Positions 28,153-37,253 of a stretch of 64,000 nucleotides of DNA are shown one piece after another; position 1 is the stretch's first letter, and each line of letters starts with the position of its first letter. The notes beneath the pieces were generated by a model. The model ran no database searches. It had not been told where the DNA came from and saw only the letters and a list, made by a program, of their open reading frames with translations. Source of the stretch: CALZIK01 sp945787635 (GTDB taxonomy: Bacteria; Acidobacteriota; Thermoanaerobaculia; Multivoradales; JAHEKO01); assembly GCA_947259725.1 (NCBI GenBank), contig CAMYNM010000001.1:1-64000 (forward strand), given 5' to 3'. The translations under genes and the position numbers were made by a program.

Positions 28153-29169
28153 CTACGGTTTCCTTTCGAGGGGCGCTGCTTCGCCCAAGATCCTGAGCAT
28201 CAGCTCGGAGTCGTCCGGGAGCAGACCCGAAGCCGGCAGCCGGGGCGTCAAAACGCGCCAGCGCGGCTCCTCCCGAAACACCTCCGCGAAGATCGGCAAC
28301 GCCTCCTCTACGCGGCCAGCGCCGACGAGCGTGATCGCCTGCCAGTAGCGAACCTCGACGTTGTCCGGTGACATCGCCGCCGCGGCGGCATATTCCCCGA
28401 GCGCCCGGTCGATATCGCCGACGGCAAAGGCCTCGTCACCGAGGTTCATGCGCTCGTAGGTCCGGTGCACGCCAAGCAGGCGCCGCAGCTCCGAAAGCGG
28501 GCTTTCGTGATCGTCAACCCGCAGATCGACGGTACGCTCACGCCAGGGAGTTCCCTCCGAAGTACCTGGCACCACCAGGAGCGCCGCCGACTGGCGGCCC
28601 CTGATGTCGCCGCCTTCGGCCTGTGCGGCCTCCAGAGCGATCAGGAGCCTCTCGGCGAGATCACCCTGGGCGGCTTCGAACGCGACGGCCATCGCGTCCC
28701 AGACCGTGGCCTTCTCCATCAGGTTGGCTTGCGTGGAGAAGCCCTTGCCCTCGACATGCCCGGCGGCCGCGATGCATTTCGCGCCGGTGTGCACGGCGAC
28801 GTTGCCATGGCGGTCGACCATCGCCACCTGGCGCACGTCGGCGTTGCCGTCCACGCTGACCAGAGCGGCGAGGGCTTGCGGCGCGGTCTTGCCGGCGCGC
28901 ATCAGCTCGAGGCCGAGAGGCCCGTAGGAGATCTCGGTGAACGACTGGGTCGCGACCGCGCCGACCCCGGCTTCGGCCCAGGTGACTCCGGTACCCACCG
29001 AGAACCAGTGCGATTGGACCGCCACGCCCAGCTCTCCCGTCTCGGCGTCGCGAGCGACGATCGAGTAGGTGTGAACCGGCCGTCGGGGCGGGTCGGGCGC
29101 CGGACTCGCGAACCCGGTCAGCGGCGCCAGCAACGCCGCGCAAACAGAGCAAACCAGAAACAGCTTCAT
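28153..29169 (-). CDS. Secreted DUF1028 (Ntn-hydrolase-like) protein with TPR-like tail
   Basis: 338 residues with a signal peptide (KLFLVCSVCAALLAPLTGFASPA). The DUF1028 domain (about 33-240) opens TYSIVARDAETGELGVAVQSHWFSVG, the family's hallmark start, and contains GVGAVATQSFTEISYGPLGL. DUF1028 proteins have an Ntn-hydrolase-like fold and are often near amidohydrolases or peptidases; activity is not established. The C-terminal ~90 residues look like one or two TPR helices (EAFAVGDIDRALGEYAAAAAM). The next minus-strand gene upstream is a secreted subtilase. Confidence 0.85.
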   Translation of the reverse strand: MKLFLVCSVCAALLAPLTGFASPAPDPPRRPVHTYSIVARDAETGELGVAVQSHWFSVGTGVTWAEAGVGAVATQSFTEISYGPLGLELMRAGKTAPQALAALVSVDGNADVRQVAMVDRHGNVAVHTGAKCIAAAGHVEGKGFSTQANLMEKATVWDAMAVAFEAAQGDLAERLLIALEAAQAEGGDIRGRQSAALLVVPGTSEGTPWRERTVDLRVDDHESPLSELRRLLGVHRTYERMNLGDEAFAVGDIDRALGEYAAAAAMSPDNVEVRYWQAITLVGAGRVEEALPIFAEVFREEPRWRVLTPRLPASGLLPDDSELMLRILGEAAPLERKP

Positions 29170-29232
29170 CGAACCTCCCTTCCGGCGAACTCTATCTCGC
29201 CCTTGCCGCCGCGACTGCGCTCGGGTCCCGCC

Positions 29233-30504
29233 TCAATCGTCGCGGGCGTACACCAGCCGGTTGGCGCTGCCGGTGCCGGGATCGTCCACCACGTCCGGCG
29301 TCGCGGAGGACTCGACCAGAGCCTTGATGTCCGCCGGCGTCGCGCCCGGATTCCGCTCGACTGTCAATGCCGCGACCCCCGCTCCGTGCGGCGACGCCAT
29401 CGACGTGCCGCTCAAGGCCGTACTGCCGCCGCCGCGCCGCGCCGACACGATATCCACCCCCGGTCCGAAGGCATCCACGCAGAGACCGCGATTGGAGAAG
29501 AAGGCACGGTCGTCCCGCCGGTCGGTGGCGCCCATCCCGATCGCCTGCTTGACCCGGGAGGGCGATCCGTCGCAGGCGTCGGCGTCGTCGTTGCCGGCCG
29601 CGACGACGTGAACCACGCCGGCGGCGAGCGAGCGGCACACCGCGGTATCGAGGCTTCGGGACACGCTGCCCCCGAGGCTCATATTGGCGACCGCCGGCCA
29701 ACCGTTCTGCTGCGCGTGTCCGGTCACCCAGTCGATGCCTTCGATGACGTCCGAGTCGGCGCCGCTGCCGTCGCGCAGCACCCGCACCCCGTGAAGCGTG
29801 ACCGCACGCGCGACGCCGAATGTCTTGCCGCCGACGGTTCCCGCCACGTGGGTGCCGTGGCCGTGATCGTCGTCGATGCGGTCGTTGAAGGCGTTGTAGC
29901 TCTCGCCGAGCCGGTCTTCGAACTCGGCATGATCGTCATCGACTCCGGTGTCGATCACGTAGGCGTGAACGCCGGCCCCGGTGGCGCCGGGATCGTACTG
30001 TCCGTCGAGCGGCAGCGCGCGCTGGTCGATCCGGTCGAGGCCCCAGACCGAGGTCTCGGTGCCGGCCAGCGGCGAGACCGACTTCACGCCGTCCTCCTCG
30101 ACGAAGAGGACCCGCGAATCCTGGCGGACCCTGCGCCGCTGCTCCCTGGTCATGGCGGCGGCAAACTGACCGGTGCTGGGAAAGGCGGTCGGCTGCTGGG
30201 CGCCGAAGGAGTTGGCGATCCCGAGTAGCTCGGTCGCCAGTCCTTCCACCGAGGTGGCGGTGAAGGCGTCCGACCAGTTTGGCCGAAGGGTCACGATGTA
30301 GCGGGGCGGCCCGGCCAAACTGGAGCCCGCAGAGCTCGAGCCCGAATCTTCGACCCGGTAGAGAGGAGCCTTGCGGCCCGCACGAAGGGCGGTCGCCGAG
30401 GTCTGTTCGGCCAGACAATCGTAGGGTTCGAGGGGCGCGGGCCCCGGGCAGCTACCGCCGGTCAGGAGCACGTAGGTTACGGCCAGGAATAGGAGTCGCT
30501 TCAT
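29233..30504 (-). CDS. Secreted subtilisin-like serine protease (S8, proteinase K type)
   Basis: 423 residues from the ATG at 30502-30504, with GAGAGG upstream. The signal peptide ends near GGSC, possibly a lipoprotein Cys. An I9-type propeptide (about 60-145; YIVTLRPNWSDAF) is followed by the protease domain with Asp in VIDTGVDDDH, His in HGHGTHVAGT, the oxyanion Asn in AAGNDDAD and Ser in SGTSMASPHGAG. The order and spacing are those of proteinase K/aqualysin enzymes. It is a complete zymogen expected to self-process after export. It differs from the fusion subtilase at 21991 in having a signal peptide and no extra domain. Confidence 0.93.
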   Translation of the reverse strand: MKRLLFLAVTYVLLTGGSCPGPAPLEPYDCLAEQTSATALRAGRKAPLYRVEDSGSSSAGSSLAGPPRYIVTLRPNWSDAFTATSVEGLATELLGIANSFGAQQPTAFPSTGQFAAAMTREQRRRVRQDSRVLFVEEDGVKSVSPLAGTETSVWGLDRIDQRALPLDGQYDPGATGAGVHAYVIDTGVDDDHAEFEDRLGESYNAFNDRIDDDHGHGTHVAGTVGGKTFGVARAVTLHGVRVLRDGSGADSDVIEGIDWVTGHAQQNGWPAVANMSLGGSVSRSLDTAVCRSLAAGVVHVVAAGNDDADACDGSPSRVKQAIGMGATDRRDDRAFFSNRGLCVDAFGPGVDIVSARRGGGSTALSGTSMASPHGAGVAALTVERNPGATPADIKALVESSATPDVVDDPGTGSANRLVYARDD

Positions 30505-30699
30505 CGATCTACCTCTCTCTTTTGGAGACATAGGCTGAATCAGGAGCTGGTCTTTCGGCTGAGTCTCCGGTCATTGTTCCGGTTCAGGCTCGGCCTCCCC
30601 CTCACCGCCGCCTACTGTGGTGTCGTTGTCACTAAGGTTCTCATAGAGTCGCGATCCTCGCAACGCTAGACTGGGACCTCGAACGACAAGGAGACGCTC

Positions 30700-32205
30700 A
30701 TGAAACCGATCCGAAGCCTGGCGCTGGCGGCGGCGCTTCTGACCTGCACGAGCCTCGGTTCGCAACGCCTGTGGGCGCAAGACACGGGCGACGCCGACGG
30801 CGCCCGCCTGGTGGCCGCCATGCTGGGCGCAAGCCCGCTCGAGGACGATCTGCGCGAGCTCACCACTTATATCGGCGGCCGCGCCACCGGCACCGCGGCC
30901 AACCTCGCTTCGGTCGACTGGGCGCTGGCGAGATTTCGCGAAGCGGGCGTGTCGGCCGGGAAAGAAGCGTTCTCGATGCCCGAGCTCTGGCTCGAACGCT
31001 CCGCCTCGACACGGATCTTCGGACCCGAGGGCAGCGGCATCGCCTTCGAGGCCCGAGCCGCGGCCATGCCGTTTTCGAGCGGCGCTCCGGCGCCCGGCGT
31101 CACCGCACCGCTCGCCGATGGCGGCAAAGGGACCGAGGAAGACTTCGACCGCCTCGGCGACACGGCGGGGGGCGCGTTTGTGCTGATCGAAACCGAGCCA
31201 CTGCTCGACATCGAGGGGCTCTTCAAGGAGTACAACGAGGCGTTCGACATCGAGCGCCGGGCGGTCGCGGCGAACGCGGCCGGCATCGTCTACATGGGTT
31301 CGCGGGCGGAAGGTCTGCTCTACCGGCACAACTCCTCTCTGCGCGGCGCCGAAGCCCGCCCGATGTTGGTTCTCGACCGCGGCGCGGCGCATCGCGCGCT
31401 CTCACTCCTGCGCGCGGGCACGCCGCTTTCCCTGACCGCGGTTCTCGACCTCGAGCTCGGCCCCGCCTATGAGAGCTACAACGTCATCGGCGAGATCGAG
31501 GGCTCCGGCGAACCGGAAGAGATCGTCGTCGTCGGCGCCCATCTCGACTCCTGGGACCTGGGAGACGGCGCGCTCGACAACGGCGCCAACGTCACCCTCC
31601 TGATCGATCTGGCCCGGCAGATGAAGCGCCTCGGCATCCGCCCACGACGGACCGTGCGCTTCGCCCTGTGGAACGGTGAGGAGCAGGGACTCCTGGGCTC
31701 CTACGGCTACGTCCGGAGCCACGCCGCCGAGCTCGACCGGCACGTCGCCGCCATGTCGTTCGACATCGGCTGTGGCGCGATCAACGGCTTTTTCACCGGC
31801 GGGCGTGCCGAGGTCGCTTCCGCGCTGGACGAGATCCTCGATCCCGTTCGAGGTCTCGGGCCCTTCCAGATCATCGACGCGCCGGTCGTCGGCACCGACA
31901 ACTACGACTTCATGATGGAGGGCGTCGCCAACCTGGTCGGCAATCACGAGCCCGCGACCTACGGACTGAACTACCACGCCCAGTCCGATCGCTTCGAGGA
32001 GTGTGACCTGCGAACGCTGCGCACAAACGCGGCGATCGTGGCGGCGGCCACCTATGGCTTCGCTACCACCGACGTCTCCTGGGCGCGTCAGTCTCGTCAA
32101 GAGGTCGAAGCGCTCATCGAATCGACCGACCTAGAGCGGCAAATGAGGGTTTTCAGTGTCTGGGACGCCTGGCTGGACGGCAGCCGGGGACGGCGAGCCG
32201 AATAG
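30700..32205 (+). CDS. Exported M28-family zinc peptidase
   Basis: 501 residues. A signal peptide (LALAAALLTCTSLGSQRLWAQ) is followed by a PA-like insert (about 110-230) and the M28 domain. Zinc ligands and catalytic residues appear as GAHLDSWD, GALDNGANV, NGEEQGLLGSY, SFDIGCG and a late His in YHAQSD. M28 members are aminopeptidases or carboxypeptidases that release single residues from peptides. A clear AAGGAG-type ribosome site precedes the ATG (caaggagacgctc). It is divergent from the subtilase gene across 195 bp and followed 29 bp downstream by the SGNH hydrolase gene. Confidence 0.93.
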   Translation: MKPIRSLALAAALLTCTSLGSQRLWAQDTGDADGARLVAAMLGASPLEDDLRELTTYIGGRATGTAANLASVDWALARFREAGVSAGKEAFSMPELWLERSASTRIFGPEGSGIAFEARAAAMPFSSGAPAPGVTAPLADGGKGTEEDFDRLGDTAGGAFVLIETEPLLDIEGLFKEYNEAFDIERRAVAANAAGIVYMGSRAEGLLYRHNSSLRGAEARPMLVLDRGAAHRALSLLRAGTPLSLTAVLDLELGPAYESYNVIGEIEGSGEPEEIVVVGAHLDSWDLGDGALDNGANVTLLIDLARQMKRLGIRPRRTVRFALWNGEEQGLLGSYGYVRSHAAELDRHVAAMSFDIGCGAINGFFTGGRAEVASALDEILDPVRGLGPFQIIDAPVVGTDNYDFMMEGVANLVGNHEPATYGLNYHAQSDRFEECDLRTLRTNAAIVAAATYGFATTDVSWARQSRQEVEALIESTDLERQMRVFSVWDAWLDGSRGRRAE

Positions 32206-32234
32206 CAGCCGATGTTCCGATCACCGGACTTCCC

Positions 32235-33809
32235 GTGGTGAGCGCGAGGACACGGCATGGGTACAAGGTGGCCCTGTTTCTGTGCTTGCAGATCGGGATC
32301 AGCCTGGTTCTTGGAGAGCTTGCGATACGCGTGCTGGCGCGCTTCAATGAGAGTATCCGCCAGCTGTCTTTCAACCAGAGGCTGGCCGGGAAATACGAGG
32401 CAGCCACCACCCTGGAAGACTTGCTTGGGCATACCCAAAGAGGTTTCCGTCCTTTGACCCCCGCCGGCGGGTTCCGAACGAACTCCAAGAGTTTTCGAAC
32501 TCGCGAATACGCCCTCGACAAGGCGCCCGGCGATTATCGCGTGATCACACTAGGCGACTCCTTTACCTTCGCCAGTGGCCTGACGCCCTTTCGAGATCAT
32601 TGGCCGGTCCTCCTGGGGTCCCGGCTTCGCCGAGAACTTCGGGTGCCCGCAGAGGTCGTCAACCTCGGCTACTCCGGCATTGGACCGCAGTTCGAGCTGC
32701 GCATCTGGCAATTGGAAGGCTCCACTTTGCGTCCCGATCTCGTGATCCTCGCGTTTTACGTCGGCAACGATTTTCTAGATGGTCAGGCCTCGCTTCGAGC
32801 CGGCAATCCGGTGGACGCCCTCGCCGAATACAGCTATCTCGTTCGCGTCGGCAGAAACCTGTACCGGCACAAGGTCGCGGAAGAGACGCTGACTACCGGA
32901 CTGCGCGACGTCAAGGAGCATCCGGACTCTCGGAGTGAAGCCGTCGGCGGAGTCGAGCTCTTCGGCTACGACCGCATCTACGACAGCAACCAGCCGTCAA
33001 TGCCGCTCACCACATTCGTCCGCGTCACAGCCTCCAGGATGGACCTCTTCCACTCGTCGAACCAATCACGATTGGATCTGGAATTCGGCCGGATCGCTCG
33101 GATCCTCACCGAGATCCACAAAGGCGTCGAGCGCTCCGGTGCAGAGTTTCTGATGATGATCATCCCGGCCGAGTTTCAAGTAGATCCCGAGGTCGCACGC
33201 GCCGCTGCCGACCTTCTCGAGATGCCGCTCAGCGATTTCGACTTGGATCGACCGCAAAGGCTCGTGACCGAGTTCTGCAAGAAGACGGGCATCGAGTGCA
33301 TTGACCTTTTACCCGCGTTTCGCGAAGCCGGCATTCGCCGGAAGCTCTACCGCAAGCAGAACACTCACTGGAATGTCGAAGGCAATGCCCTTGCGGTTGA
33401 GGAACTGATGAACTGGGCAAGCAGAGCCGACGCGTTCGGGCGATTCGAGAACGCGGACCTCGCGTCGGAACCTTTCTACGACTCTGATGGCGATGGGGTC
33501 GAGGACCGGCACGATGCGTGCCCGGCCACCGCTACGCCCGAGAGCAGACCCACCAAGACAAGCCGCAGAACCCACTTCGTCCTGCTCGACGACGATCGGG
33601 TGTTTGACGCAGTTGGAGGGTCCGACCAGAGCTTCGTCACGATCGACAACACGGGTGGCTGCTCCTGCGAGCAGATCCTGCGCTCTCTCGATCTCTGGGC
33701 CCGCCTGGGTGACCGCGGCTGCCCGCAAAGAGTCCTTCGCAACTGGGCGGCTCGCCTTGCGCTATTGCCAGCGCGAAACTCAGAGGTGCCGGTTCCCCAG
33801 ACTCAATAA
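32235..33809 (+). CDS. SGNH-family hydrolase with TSP3 calcium repeat and Cys-rich C-terminal module
   Basis: 524 residues from a GTG (another GTG follows directly). An N-terminal anchor (ALFLCLQIGISLVLGELAI) precedes an SGNH/GDSL domain with block I GDSFTF (Ser109), a GND motif in FYVGNDF and a late catalytic His in KQNTHWNVEG. The set is complete, so an esterase or O-acyl-transfer role is plausible. At about 416-430 a single thrombospondin type-3 calcium repeat (DSDGDGVEDRHDACP) is followed by a 60-residue module with TGGCSCEQILRSL and GCPQRVLRNW. From memory, similar modules sit at the ends of surface proteins in mixed bacterial groups. The last residues look disordered. Confidence 0.8.
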   Translation: MVSARTRHGYKVALFLCLQIGISLVLGELAIRVLARFNESIRQLSFNQRLAGKYEAATTLEDLLGHTQRGFRPLTPAGGFRTNSKSFRTREYALDKAPGDYRVITLGDSFTFASGLTPFRDHWPVLLGSRLRRELRVPAEVVNLGYSGIGPQFELRIWQLEGSTLRPDLVILAFYVGNDFLDGQASLRAGNPVDALAEYSYLVRVGRNLYRHKVAEETLTTGLRDVKEHPDSRSEAVGGVELFGYDRIYDSNQPSMPLTTFVRVTASRMDLFHSSNQSRLDLEFGRIARILTEIHKGVERSGAEFLMMIIPAEFQVDPEVARAAADLLEMPLSDFDLDRPQRLVTEFCKKTGIECIDLLPAFREAGIRRKLYRKQNTHWNVEGNALAVEELMNWASRADAFGRFENADLASEPFYDSDGDGVEDRHDACPATATPESRPTKTSRRTHFVLLDDDRVFDAVGGSDQSFVTIDNTGGCSCEQILRSLDLWARLGDRGCPQRVLRNWAARLALLPARNSEVPVPQTQ

Positions 33810-33827
33810 TGCGTTAACCTCGGCGCT

Positions 33828-34325
33828 ATGGCAAAGCAGAATTCCTTCGACATCGTCTCGAAGATCGAGATCGACGAGGTCCGCAACGCGGTCAACCAGG
33901 CGCTCAAGGAGATCCATCAGCGCTTCGATCTCAAGGGTAGCGGCTCCTCGATCGAGCTAGACGACAAGGCGGCCAAGCTCACCCTGGCCTCCGCCGACGA
34001 ATGGAAGCTCAAGGCGGTGATCGACATTCTCCAGTCAAAGCTCGTCAAGCGCGGCGTCTCGCTCAAGGCCCTGACCTACGGCAGCGTCGAGCCGGCGGCC
34101 AAGGGCACCGTGCGCCAGACGGTGGAGCTGCAACAGGGAATCCCGACCGAGAAGGCCAAGGAGATCGTCAAGATCATCAAGGGCGCCAAGCTCAAGGTGC
34201 AGGCTGCGATCCAGGAGGATTCGGTGAGGGTCTCCGGCAAGAATCGGGACGACCTCCAGGAGGTCATCGCGCTGCTCAAGGGCGAGGACCTGGGCATCGA
34301 CATGCAGTTCGAGAACTACCGCTAG
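33828..34325 (+). CDS. yajQ: YajQ-family nucleotide-binding protein
   Basis: 165 residues, normal family length. It begins NSFDIVSKIEIDEVRNAVNQA and ends LGIDMQFENYR, both diagnostic for YajQ, with two ferredoxin-like halves. Some YajQ proteins bind cyclic-di-GMP and act with a LysR regulator; others are reported to bind RNA or nucleotides. The upstream gene ends 18 bp before its start. Downstream, the convergent region contains a 41-bp-period tandem repeat array. Confidence 0.95.
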   Translation: MAKQNSFDIVSKIEIDEVRNAVNQALKEIHQRFDLKGSGSSIELDDKAAKLTLASADEWKLKAVIDILQSKLVKRGVSLKALTYGSVEPAAKGTVRQTVELQQGIPTEKAKEIVKIIKGAKLKVQAAIQEDSVRVSGKNRDDLQEVIALLKGEDLGIDMQFENYR

Positions 34326-34338
34326 GGGCCAGAGGCGG

Positions 34339-34531
34339 ACGGTCGACAGGGACGTCGACCGCTACATCCGGAACCGGAGACGGTCGACAGGGACATCGAC
34401 CGCTACAACCGGAACCGGAGACGGTCGACAGGGACATCGACCGCTACAACCGGAACCGGAGACGGTCGACAGGGACGTCGACCGCTACATCCGGAACCGA
34501 GGACGGTCGACAGGGACGTCGACCGCTACAA
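34339..34531 (-). repeat. Tandem array of five GTCGAC repeats with exact 41-bp period
   Basis: Copies start at 34339, 34380, 34421, 34462 and 34503. Each has ACGGTCGACAGGGACGTCG, ACCGCTACA and, between copies, CCGGAACCGGAG. The middle two have ACATCGAC instead of ACGTCGAC. The array is in reverse orientation to the dispersed copies elsewhere and fills the gap between the convergent yajQ and ABC permease genes. There are no unique spacers, so it is not CRISPR. Confidence 0.92.
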
Positions 34532-34533
34532 GC

Positions 34534-35265
34534 TCATTCCCAGCGGAACACTCGCGACGCGACGGCCGAGCAGAGCACCAGGTTCGCGAGCAGCGCCGCC
34601 ACCGCGATCCAATGCCCGCCCAACGGCGCTCCGGTCCAGGTGGCCCGTAAGAGGTCCACACCGTGCGCGAGGGGCGAGAGCCGCGCCGCCAGCTGCCAAC
34701 CTCCGGGGAGGACGTCCAGCGGAAAGAACAACCCCGACACCGTCAAGAGAGGATAGAGCAAGACGCTCGCCAGGGGCTGCGCGAACCTCGCGGTCGGCAC
34801 CAGGCTCGCCAGCACGAATCCGATCGAAAGCACACTGACGGTCACCAGCACGACCGCCAGCAGGAAAGCGAGCGGATTTTCGGGTGGCGCTCCCGTGTAG
34901 AACCGCCGCCCGACGGCGGCAAGCAGAGAGAGCGTCAGCACCGTGAAGATCATCTTCGCCAGCACGTGCGCGCTGAGGATCGTGAGCGGCGTCAGGGGCG
35001 TGGCCCGCAACCGTTTGAGGATGCCTCCGTCGCGATAGATCGAGATGATCGCGATCAGAGAGGTCACTCCCCCGATCGCGATGAACAAGGTGATCAGGAC
35101 CGGGAGATCGCCGGGCGCGCCAAAGGTCGGCCGGCTTCGCCCAGTCGCGAGTTTCGCCAGGGCGATAAAGAGGATCACCGGAATCAACACCGTGCCGACC
35201 GCGCCCATCGGCTCGCGCAGGAAAATCTTGATCTCCAGCCAGGTCAGCTTGAACAGGTTGCCCAT
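34534..35265 (-). CDS. ABC-2 type transporter permease
   Basis: 243 residues from the ATG at 35263-35265, two bases after the ATPase stop; a longer frame into the ATPase gene is rejected. It has six predicted helices in the ABC-2 pattern, with VGTVLIPVILFIALA near the N-terminus and LYPLLTVSGLFFPLDVLPGGWQLAARLSPL, the typical fifth-helix motif. It works with the adjacent ATPase as an exporter, possibly for a lipid, drug or polysaccharide; the substrate cannot be told. Confidence 0.9.
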   Translation of the reverse strand: MGNLFKLTWLEIKIFLREPMGAVGTVLIPVILFIALAKLATGRSRPTFGAPGDLPVLITLFIAIGGVTSLIAIISIYRDGGILKRLRATPLTPLTILSAHVLAKMIFTVLTLSLLAAVGRRFYTGAPPENPLAFLLAVVLVTVSVLSIGFVLASLVPTARFAQPLASVLLYPLLTVSGLFFPLDVLPGGWQLAARLSPLAHGVDLLRATWTGAPLGGHWIAVAALLANLVLCSAVASRVFRWE

Positions 35266-35267
35266 GG

Positions 35268-36188
35268 TCAGTCCCGAATCGAGTGCCCGGTGAGTTTCAA
35301 GAAGACGTCCTCGAGATTGGGCATCTCGGTTCGAAACGCGCCCACGCGGATCCGGTGCTGGGCGAGGCACTCGATGACCCTCGAAACGAACGCCTCGTCG
35401 GTTCCGGAGAGCACGAACCGGCCTTCGTCGGCAACAACCGAAGTGAGGTCCGAGATCTCCTCGAAGGCCGCGGGATCGACATCACCGGAACAGGTGAACT
35501 CCACTGAGCGCTCAGGGCAGTGACGCTCGACCAACTCGGCGGGCGTGCCCATCTCGATGATCCGACCGAGCTCGACGATCGCAACCCGGTCGCAAAGCTG
35601 CTCGGCCTCCTCCATCAGGTGCGTGGTCAGAAAAACCGTCTTGCCGTTGCGCTTGATCTCACGCACCAGGTTCCAGATGCGTCGCCGGGCCTGCGGGTCG
35701 AGCCCGGTAGTGAGCTCATCCAAGAACACGAGATCCGGATCGTTGATCAGCGCGAGCGCGATGAAGAGCCGCTGCTTCTGTCCGCCGGACAGGGTCATGA
35801 ACCAGGCGTCGCGCTTGGCTTCGAGCCCCAGTTCGGCAAGCAGCTCTTCGGCGTCGATCGTGCGCCGGTAGAGGCTGGTCCAGAGATCCACCGCTTCCCA
35901 GACCTTGATCCGCTTCTGCAGCTCCGCCTGCTGGAGCTGCACGCCGATCCGATTCTGAAACTCGACGTCCGCCGACTGGGGATCGACGCCCAGGACGCTC
36001 ACCCGGCCCCCGTCGGGCTTGCGCACGCCCTCGACACACTCCATGGTAGTGGTTTTGCCGGCGCCGTTGGGGCCCAGGAGCCCGAAGATCTCTCCCTCCT
36101 CCACCGAAAAAGACACGTCCTCGACCGCCACAGTCGAGCCGTAGACCTTCCGCAGGTTGGAGACCTCGATCACCGGTGGGGATGGCAC
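35268..36188 (-). CDS. ABC transporter ATP-binding protein (DRA-type)
   Basis: 306 residues. Walker A GPNGAGKTTT, signature LSGGQKQRL, Walker B LVFLDELTTGLDP and H-loop TTHLMEEAEQL are present. A C-terminal extension of about 80 residues (ISDLTSVVADEGRFVLSGTD) is common in daunorubicin-resistance-type ATPases. It is first of a two-gene exporter operon with the permease following after 2 bp. Confidence 0.92.
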   Translation of the reverse strand: MPSPPVIEVSNLRKVYGSTVAVEDVSFSVEEGEIFGLLGPNGAGKTTTMECVEGVRKPDGGRVSVLGVDPQSADVEFQNRIGVQLQQAELQKRIKVWEAVDLWTSLYRRTIDAEELLAELGLEAKRDAWFMTLSGGQKQRLFIALALINDPDLVFLDELTTGLDPQARRRIWNLVREIKRNGKTVFLTTHLMEEAEQLCDRVAIVELGRIIEMGTPAELVERHCPERSVEFTCSGDVDPAAFEEISDLTSVVADEGRFVLSGTDEAFVSRVIECLAQHRIRVGAFRTEMPNLEDVFLKLTGHSIRD

Positions 36189-36257
36189 GACAGCCGGAGC
36201 TTACCGCCGGCGCTTCCGGAAACCTCGGAACCCATTGAAACTTCTGGTCAATCTACC

Positions 36258-36287
36258 TTGACAACCCTCACTCCCCGAAGCCACAAT
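36258..36287 (+). promoter_or_regulatory. Candidate sigma-70-like promoter for the M23 peptidase gene
   Basis: TTGACA at 36258-36263 is a perfect -35 match. An 18-bp spacer leads to CACAAT at 36282-36287, 4 of 6 matches to TATAAT. It lies about 65 bp upstream of the M23 start at 36352 and away from the divergent ABC gene start. Confidence 0.45.
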
Positions 36288-36351
36288 AAGCGCCGATCCG
36301 CTTTTCCGGTCGGCTCCGAGCGTAGTCGGGGCACTGACGAACCCACGAGAG

Positions 36352-37233
36352 ATGGCCCCGACGAAGCACACCATTATTTTCGTGCCCCACGCTCGGGCGC
36401 GCTTCATCAAGTGGCGGGTTTCGAGCCGCCGCCTGATGGTTGCGGCCGGTGGTGTGGTGGTTCTGGCGTTCGCCTCCCTGTTTACTACTTGGTCGTTTTT
36501 CACCAATACTGTGGACCGCGGCGAGCTGCTCAGCATCCGAAACGAGAACGGCGAGCTACGAAAGGTCAACGAGTCCTTCGAAGACAGCATTCGCAACCTC
36601 GAACGGCAACTGACGGAATTCGAAGATCGGACTCGCAAGCTGGCCATCGTCGCCGGCCTCGAAGGCCTGAGCGGCGGAGTGGAGCCCGGCATCGGCGGCG
36701 GCGACTTCCCCGGTCAAGCGGGACTTGCAATCGAAACCGACGACGAGCTGAGCATGCTCGAAGGCCGAGCCGACTTCCTGCTGTCCGATCTCGAGCAGAT
36801 CGAGGGCAGCCTCGAGGAGCGCGAGCGCTGGATCTCTTCGACTCCGGCGATCCAACCGGTCAAGGGCATCCTCACCAGCGGTTTCGGCAGACGCAAGGAT
36901 CCGGTGACCGGCAGGCCGGCTCAACACCAGGGAATCGACATCGCGACCGCGCCCGGCCGGGAAGTGCAGGCTCCGGCTGAGGGCATCGTCGTCGAAGCCG
37001 GTCGGGTCGGCGGCCTCGGCAACGCGGTCTACATTTCTCACGGCTACGGTGTGACCACTCGCTACGGGCATCTCTCGAGGGTCTCGGTCGAGCCGGGACA
37101 GCGGATCGGCCGCGGCGACGTCATCGGCCGGGTGGGCAGCACCGGCAAGTCGACCGGGTACCACCTGCACTACGAAGTGCGTATCGACGGCCGGGCGGTC
37201 AACCCGATCGCCTACATGCTCGATCGTAGCTGA
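36352..37233 (+). CDS. Membrane-anchored M23 (LytM-type) peptidase
   Basis: 293 residues. The N-terminal helix (LMVAAGGVVVLAFASLFTTW) is followed by a coiled-coil stretch (about 60-150) and the peptidase domain (about 170-290). Zinc ligands are His192 and Asp196 in HQGID and His273 in HLHYE, with His271 as general base candidate; all are present, so it should cut peptidoglycan cross-links rather than act only as a degenerate activator. The coiled coil resembles EnvC/NlpD-like architecture. A promoter-like TTGACA lies upstream. Confidence 0.93.
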   Translation: MAPTKHTIIFVPHARARFIKWRVSSRRLMVAAGGVVVLAFASLFTTWSFFTNTVDRGELLSIRNENGELRKVNESFEDSIRNLERQLTEFEDRTRKLAIVAGLEGLSGGVEPGIGGGDFPGQAGLAIETDDELSMLEGRADFLLSDLEQIEGSLEERERWISSTPAIQPVKGILTSGFGRRKDPVTGRPAQHQGIDIATAPGREVQAPAEGIVVEAGRVGGLGNAVYISHGYGVTTRYGHLSRVSVEPGQRIGRGDVIGRVGSTGKSTGYHLHYEVRIDGRAVNPIAYMLDRS

Positions 37234-37253
37234 CGCTTCGCGGTCGGCGCCGC

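Noticed and set aside
30521..30531. GGAGACATAGG match to the IS-like repeat at the left edge
   Set aside because: Only 11 bases, no second copy or terminal structure; likely chance.
30571..30650. Acidic peptide ending ...GEGEAEPEPEQ on the minus strand before the subtilase gene
   Set aside because: No start codon in frame near it and the rest of the frame is antisense to the M28 gene.
34339..34531. CRISPR array
   Set aside because: Repeats are contiguous with the same 12-bp joiner in every unit and no variable spacers, and there are no cas genes.
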